Shown here in pieces: positions 59,685 to 64,000 of a stretch of DNA of 64,000 nucleotides. The DNA is taken from positions 186,001 to 250,000 of the forward strand of contig JAVJNS010000026.1 of the NCBI GenBank assembly GCA_040217155.1, read 5' to 3'. The stretch comes from Pelagibius sp040217155. Its GTDB lineage: Bacteria; Pseudomonadota; Alphaproteobacteria; Kiloniellales; Kiloniellaceae. Every line of letters begins with the position of its first letter. The stretch's first letter is position 1. The notes below the pieces were generated by a model. It ran no database searches. It was not told the DNA's origin and saw nothing but the letters and a program-made list of their open reading frames with translations. A program made the translations under genes and the position numbers.

Positions 59685-60715
59685 TGTGAATCGTTCAGAT
59701 GACAGGCGGACCAGCGCTGCGGCGCGATTTCCCGCAGGGCCGGTCGCTCGATGCGGCAGCGCTCCGTGGCGTGCGGGCAGCGCGGGTGGAAATGGCAACC
59801 CGGCGGCGGGTCCAGCGGCGAGGGGATCTCGCCTTTGACCGGATGGTAGTCGCGCTTGCGCAGATCAAGGCGGGGCACCTCCGACAGCAGGGCCTGGGTG
59901 TAAGGGTGGTTGGGGGCGTCGAAGATATCCTCGGTGGCCGCCACCTCGACGACGCGGCCGAGGTACATGATGACCACCCGGTCGGCAATGTGTTCGACCA
60001 CCGAAAGGTCGTGGCTGATGAAGAGGTAAGTGAGGTCGAGGTCGGCCCGCAGATCCATGAAGAGATTGATGACCTGGGCCTGGATGGAGACATCGAGGGC
60101 GGCGATCGCCTCGTCGCAGACCAGGAATCGCGGCTTCACTGCCAACGCCCGGGCGATGCCGATACGCTGGCGCTGGCCGCCGGAGAACTGGTGCGGGTAG
60201 CGGCGGCGGAAATCCGGGTCGAGGCCGACCCGCAGCATGACCTCGGCGACGTAGTCCTCGATCTCGCTGCGCGGTACCAGACCATGCACCTGCGGTGCCT
60301 CGCCGATGATGTCCTGCACCCGCATGCGTGGGTCGAGGGAGGCGAAGGGATCTTGAAAGATCATCTGGATGGCCAGGGCGGTTTCCCGCGCCTGCGCCTT
60401 GCCGTCCCGCCAGATCGGCTTGCCGTCGAATCTCAGGGCACCCTCGCTCGGCGGCAGGATGCCGGCGACCATGCGCCCGAATGTCGACTTGCCGCAGCCG
60501 GACTCGCCGACCAGGCCGAGCACCTCGCCGGCGTCGACCGAGAGGCTGACGCCGTCAACCGCGTGAACTATTTCCTCGTGAATCGAGGACCCTAGTCTCT
60601 GGGCGATCTTGCCGGCGAGATCGAGCCGCTTCACGAAGCGCTTGCTGACGCCTTCGACCTGCAGCAGGGCTTTTTCACTGCCGTCGCGGCGCTGCGCGGC
60701 TGCGGCGGCGGTCAT
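59681..60715 (-). CDS. Oligopeptide/dipeptide ABC transporter ATPase (OppF/DppF type)
   Basis: This 344-aa cytoplasmic ATPase has Walker A GESGCGKSTFGR, the signature FSGGQRQRIGIARAL and Walker B LVCDEAIAALDVS. The C-terminal HPRCPHATERCRIERPAL is the Cys-containing OppF extension. It pairs with the preceding ATPase to power the permease. Neighbouring genes overlap by 4 nt on both sides. Confidence 0.92.
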   Translation of the reverse strand: MTAAAAAQRRDGSEKALLQVEGVSKRFVKRLDLAGKIAQRLGSSIHEEIVHAVDGVSLSVDAGEVLGLVGESGCGKSTFGRMVAGILPPSEGALRFDGKPIWRDGKAQARETALAIQMIFQDPFASLDPRMRVQDIIGEAPQVHGLVPRSEIEDYVAEVMLRVGLDPDFRRRYPHQFSGGQRQRIGIARALAVKPRFLVCDEAIAALDVSIQAQVINLFMDLRADLDLTYLFISHDLSVVEHIADRVVIMYLGRVVEVAATEDIFDAPNHPYTQALLSEVPRLDLRKRDYHPVKGEIPSPLDPPPGCHFHPRCPHATERCRIERPALREIAPQRWSACHLNDSQ

Positions 60716-61737
60716 ATCGTGGCCTCCTGTTTGCGCGCCTGAACGGCAGCCTGGGCCTGCTCGACCGTCTCGCCTTCATGAGGGTGCAGGCAGCGGATAA
60801 GGCGTCCGTCGGCCGTGGCGTGGACCGGCGGTTCCTCGGCGCAGGCGGCATCGGCGCGCGGACAGCGGCTACGGAAGGCGCAGCCGACGGGAAGGTTTAA
60901 CAGCGAGGGAGTCATGCCCGGAATCTGGAACAGTTTGCCGCCGCGCCGGTTGCGGCTCGGCACCGAGCCGATCAGCCCCATGGTGTAGGGATGGGCCGGC
61001 TGGTCGAGCACGGCGTCGAGCGGCCCCTGCTCGACGATGCGCCCGGCGTACATGACGCAGATGTGGTCGGCGAGGCCGGCCACCACCGCCAAGTCGTGGG
61101 TGATCCAGATCATCGCCGTCCCGGTCTCGCGGCAGAGGCTCTGCGCTTCGTGCAGGATCTGCCCCTGGATGGTGACGTCGAGAGCCGTGGTCGGTTCGTC
61201 GGCGATGATCAGTTCGGGTTCGTTGAGGAAGGCGATGGCGATGGCGACGCGCTGGCGCATGCCGCCGGAGAACTGGTGCGGGTAGGCATTGAGGCGCTCG
61301 TCCGGCGAGGCGATACCGACCTTGACCAGCGCGTCGCGTGAAATCTCCAGCGCCCGCCCGCGCGAGACGTCGCGATGGGCCAGCACCGCCTCGGTCATCT
61401 GGGTGTCGATGCGCAGCACCGGGTTCAGGGTCATCATCGGATCCTGAAAGATCATGGCGATTTTGGAGCCGCGCAGCTTGCGGCGCTCGCTTTCGGGCAG
61501 GGGCACCATGTCGCGGCCCTGAAATAAGATCTCGCCGCCGGCAATGCGGCCTGGCGCGTCGACCAGGCCGAGAATGGAAAAGCCTGTGATCGACTTGCCG
61601 CTGCCGGACTCGCCGACCAGGCCAAGTACTTCGCCGGCGCCGACCTCGAAGCTGATGCCGTCAACCGCTTTTACAGTCCCTTCCTTGCTGAAGAAGTGGG
61701 TCTTGAGGTCCTTCACCTCCAGGGTGGGGGCGCTCAT
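60712..61737 (-). CDS. Oligopeptide/dipeptide ABC transporter ATPase (OppD/DppD type)
   Basis: This 341-aa ATPase shows Walker A GESGSGKSITG, signature FSGGMRQRVAIA and Walker B IIADEPTTALDVTIQ, with the C-terminal extension CAFRSRCPRADAACAEEP seen in OppD. It starts 13 nt after the second permease gene and overlaps the next ATPase gene by 4 nt. Together they form the two-ATPase engine of a peptide importer. Confidence 0.92.
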   Translation of the reverse strand: MSAPTLEVKDLKTHFFSKEGTVKAVDGISFEVGAGEVLGLVGESGSGKSITGFSILGLVDAPGRIAGGEILFQGRDMVPLPESERRKLRGSKIAMIFQDPMMTLNPVLRIDTQMTEAVLAHRDVSRGRALEISRDALVKVGIASPDERLNAYPHQFSGGMRQRVAIAIAFLNEPELIIADEPTTALDVTIQGQILHEAQSLCRETGTAMIWITHDLAVVAGLADHICVMYAGRIVEQGPLDAVLDQPAHPYTMGLIGSVPSRNRRGGKLFQIPGMTPSLLNLPVGCAFRSRCPRADAACAEEPPVHATADGRLIRCLHPHEGETVEQAQAAVQARKQEATI

Positions 61738-61750
61738 TCGCCTGGCCCCC

Positions 61751-62692
61751 TCATCGCCGGAGCCGGGGGTTCAACACGTCGCGCAACTGGTCGCCGACCA
61801 GGTTGATGGCGACGATGGTGACCAGCAGGGCGACGCCGGGGAAGAATGAGATCCAGTACTTGCCGGAGAGCATGTAGTCGTAGCCGTTGGCGATCAGCAG
61901 GCCGAGCGAGGGCTCGGTGATGGGTACGCCGACGCCGAGGAAGGAGAGCGTCGCCTCCAGGGCGATGGCGTTGGCGACCTGCACCGTAGCCACCACGATC
62001 AGCGGCGGCAGGCAATTGGGCAGCAGGTGACGGAAGACGATGCGGCTGTGCGAGAGGGCGAGGCAGGACGCCGCCTCGATGTACTCCTTGCGGCGCTCCA
62101 CCAGGGCCGTGCCGCGGACGGTGCGTGCGTAGTAGGCCCACTGCACGATGATCAGCGCGATGATGACCTTGTCGACCCCCTTGCCGAGAGCGGCGAGCAG
62201 GATCAGGGCGACGAGAATGGCGGGGAAGGAGAGCTGCAGGTCGACCACGCGCATGATGACGGAGTCGACCCTGCCGCCGAAATAGGCCGCCAGCACGCCA
62301 ATCGACATACCGATGGACAGCGCGATGACCGTACTCATGGCGCCGACGCCGAGGCTCATCCGCAGGCCGAAGACAATGGCGGACAGCATGTCGCGGCCTT
62401 GTTCATCGGTGCCGAGGAGGAAGGTCGTTTCGCCGTCCAAGGTGGTGCCGCCAGGGGGCTGCATGCCGTTCATGATGTCGAGTTGCATAAGGTCGTAAGG
62501 GTTCTGCGGCGTGATCCAGTTGGCGAAGACCGCCAGCAGGGCCAGCAGCAGGGTCACCGTCAGCGCAACCACGGCAATCGGGCTTTCGACGAATTCCGCG
62601 GCGAAGCGGGCGGCTGGCGTGGCGCGCCAGCGGCCCGGCCGCAGGACTTCGGTTTCGGTGAGAACGCCCGTGGGTCTTGCCGCGTCGGTCAT
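61751..62692 (-). CDS. Peptide ABC transporter permease (DppC/OppC type)
   Basis: This 313-aa inner-membrane permease has a long N-terminal cytosolic tail, a first helix (AVVALTVTLLLALLAVFANW), a periplasmic loop with GTDEQGRDMLSAIVFG typical of OppC, and about five further helices with the EAASCLALSHSRIVFRHLLP coupling loop. The start at 62692 overlaps the preceding permease gene by 4 nt. A much longer open frame upstream in the same phase (to 63487) lies in the opposite permease gene and is a shadow. Confidence 0.93.
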   Translation of the reverse strand: MTDAARPTGVLTETEVLRPGRWRATPAARFAAEFVESPIAVVALTVTLLLALLAVFANWITPQNPYDLMQLDIMNGMQPPGGTTLDGETTFLLGTDEQGRDMLSAIVFGLRMSLGVGAMSTVIALSIGMSIGVLAAYFGGRVDSVIMRVVDLQLSFPAILVALILLAALGKGVDKVIIALIIVQWAYYARTVRGTALVERRKEYIEAASCLALSHSRIVFRHLLPNCLPPLIVVATVQVANAIALEATLSFLGVGVPITEPSLGLLIANGYDYMLSGKYWISFFPGVALLVTIVAINLVGDQLRDVLNPRLRR

Positions 62693-63666
62693 GCCTTGGC
62701 CTCCGAGAGACGCACTCGTGGGTCGAGCACGCAGTAGAGCATGTCGACGATGAAGTTGATGAGGATGAACATGAGGACTGTGAGCATGAGGTAGGCGACC
62801 ACCACAGGCCGGTCGAGCAACTGAATCGAGTCGATCAGCAGTTTGCCCATGCCGGGCCAGGCGAAAACGGTTTCGGTCACCACGGCGAAGGCGATCATGC
62901 TGCCGAGTTCCAGGCCCAGGATGGTGACCACCGGAATCATGATGTTCTTGGCGATGTGCACCAGGACGATGCGCCGTGGCGAGATTCCTTTGGCCCGGGC
63001 GAACTTTACGTAATCCTGCAGCGCCGCCTCGCGGGTGCCGGCGCGCGCCAGGCGGATCACCAGAGAGGTTTTGAAGAGCGCCAGGTTGATAGCCGGCAGC
63101 AGCATGTGCGACAGGCCGTCGAGAGTCAGAAAGCTGAAGGGGATTCCGAAGACGTCGACGGTATCGCCGCGCCCGCCGGAGGGCAGCACCTTGAAGATCA
63201 CGGCGAAGAGCAGGATCAGCATCATGCCCTGCCAGAAGTTGGGCAGGCTGAATCCCATGATGGAGCCGGTCATGATGGTCTTGCCGGCGAGGGAGTCGGG
63301 CCTGAGGCCGGCGATCATCCCCAGCGGCACGCCGATGAAAACCGCGAAGACCAACGCCAGCAGGGCCAGCTCCATGGTTGCCGGCAGTTTGGAGAGGATA
63401 AGCCCGAGGGCGTCGGCCGAATAGACGAAGCTGCGGCCGAGATCGCCCTGCAGCGCATTGCCGACGAAAACGAAGAACTGTTCCCACAGCGGCTTGTCGA
63501 GGCCGAGGCGGGCAATGGCCGCCTCCATTTCCGCCTGGTCGGCGTCGGGCGATATCATGATGTCGATCGGGTTGCCGATCGCATAGACGCCGATGAAGAC
63601 GAGCACCGCCATGGCGGCGACCACGAAGAGGCTCTGCCCCAGGCGGCGAAGAAGATAAACGAGCAT
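62689..63666 (-). CDS. Peptide ABC transporter permease (DppB/OppB type)
   Basis: This 325-aa inner-membrane permease begins MLVYLLRRLGQSLFVVAAMA, the usual first helix. It has about six helices, and the coupling loop is DYVKFARAKGISPRRIVLVH. The C-terminus is LDPRVRLSEAKA. It is the first permease after the binding protein gene, separated by 98 nt holding a strong hairpin. Confidence 0.93.
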   Translation of the reverse strand: MLVYLLRRLGQSLFVVAAMAVLVFIGVYAIGNPIDIMISPDADQAEMEAAIARLGLDKPLWEQFFVFVGNALQGDLGRSFVYSADALGLILSKLPATMELALLALVFAVFIGVPLGMIAGLRPDSLAGKTIMTGSIMGFSLPNFWQGMMLILLFAVIFKVLPSGGRGDTVDVFGIPFSFLTLDGLSHMLLPAINLALFKTSLVIRLARAGTREAALQDYVKFARAKGISPRRIVLVHIAKNIMIPVVTILGLELGSMIAFAVVTETVFAWPGMGKLLIDSIQLLDRPVVVAYLMLTVLMFILINFIVDMLYCVLDPRVRLSEAKA

Positions 63667-63716
63667 CAGCTATGCCCTGCCGCTGTTTGCGGTTCGACGA
63701 ACGCCGGCGAAGTTGT

Positions 63717-63752
63717 CGGCGCGGGGCGGAGCCAATTCTCCGCTCCGCGCCG
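63717..63752. repeat. 15-bp hairpin between binding protein and permease genes
   Basis: A stem of 15 bp with one wobble (63717-63731 and 63738-63752) encloses a 6-nt loop (CCAATT). On the minus strand it lies 13 nt after the binding protein stop. No T-run follows, so it is probably an mRNA-stabilising or partial terminator element that raises binding protein relative to permease. Confidence 0.6.
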
Positions 63753-63764
63753 GAAGCTCGACCG

Positions 63765-64000
63765 TCAGTTCGCCGGCTTGATGCCGAGGGCCAGAGTGTA
63801 CTGGTCGGTTCGCGGCACGTAGGTGATGCCTTTGCGGAAGGCCCAGGGAGTCACCTCGAAATGCAGCGGCAGGATGGCATAGTCGGCCATCGCGATACCG
63901 CTGGCTTGCTGAAGGATCTTCTCGCGCTTGTCGTCGTCGACCGTCGCCAACGCCATCTCGATGGTAGAATCGAGATCGGTATTGGAGTAGCGGCCACGGT
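63765..64000 (-). CDS. Peptide ABC transporter substrate-binding protein, C-terminal part
   Basis: Only the last 78 or so residues are in the window; the frame is open to the window edge, so the gene begins outside. The visible end reads GRYSNTDLDSTIEMAL, then REKILQQASGIAMADYAI, LPLHFEVTPWAF and QYTLALGIKPAN. This matches the C-terminus of family-5 extracellular solute-binding proteins. It would bind the peptide in the periplasm and deliver it to the permeases downstream. Confidence 0.88.
   Translation of the reverse strand, partial: RGRYSNTDLDSTIEMALATVDDDKREKILQQASGIAMADYAILPLHFEVTPWAFRKGITYVPRTDQYTLALGIKPAN

Noticed and set aside
62677..63822. A 381-codon open frame on the plus strand
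   Set aside because: It is antisense to the DppB-type permease gene; composition is low-complexity and hydrophilic, with no start signal.

Overview
The window is chromosomal DNA of a high-GC Gram-negative bacterium, most likely an alphaproteobacterium of the Rhodospirillales/Kiloniellales type. This rests on a TamA/TamB pair, a small DUF1127 protein, a DUF1194 protein, a CioAB-type bd oxidase with a DUF2474 micro-protein, and many 4-nt operon overlaps. It is an inference from gene families, not from a phylogenetic marker. No rRNA, tRNA, CRISPR array, insertion sequence or phage gene was seen.

Region 1 (0.2-15.4 kb) looks like a metal/envelope stress cluster. An APC permease and an OmpR-type two-component system (response regulator, then kinase) lie on the minus strand. 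They face a long plus-strand run: a Met/Gly-rich exported protein, small YHS, DUF5676 and SHOCT proteins, a DUF3141 PhaC-like hydrolase, a phosphotransacetylase, FabI, a copper P-type ATPase with an N-terminal YHS domain, an exported beta-propeller, DUF2933, an isoprenylcysteine methyltransferase-like membrane protein and a c-type cytochrome. The divergent promoter region holds three GTNAC-N5-GTNAC direct-repeat pairs that look like response-regulator operators.

Region 2 (15.5-27.7 kb) holds a DUF1194 protein, a TauE/SafE exporter, a CydAB(CioAB)-DUF2474 terminal oxidase operon, an HlyD/RbbA/YhhJ-type ABC efflux operon, two small proteins (one DUF1127), a Na+/Ca2+-type antiporter and a small membrane-anchored protein.

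Region 3 (28.0-37.6 kb) has two back-to-back operons. The minus-strand set encodes a nitrilase-family amidohydrolase, a 915-aa PLP-dependent Orn/Lys/Arg decarboxylase, an ATP-grasp ligase, a C45 Ntn-hydrolase and an aldo/keto reductase. This is a plausible but uncharacterised amine/amide pathway and the most interesting part of the window. The plus-strand set encodes a small basic protein, a retropepsin-like 'zinc protease' and a RimK-type ATP-grasp ligase, resembling rimABK.

Region 4 (37.7-49.5 kb) holds MscS, a membrane-domain-less MgtE homologue, full-length MgtE, an AstE/AspA deacylase and a second MscS, followed by convergent tamA-tamB.

Region 5 (50-64 kb) is metabolic. It has a methionine unit (homocysteine S-methyltransferase-like, alpha/beta hydrolase, MetY) ending in a clear terminator; a DapA-like aldolase, hydantoinase and Asp/Glu/hydantoin racemase operon; a DUF1326-DUF2182 pair; YtoQ; and a minus-strand oligopeptide ABC operon (binding protein cut by the window end, two permeases, two ATPases) that ends in an N-formylglutamate amidohydrolase-like gene.
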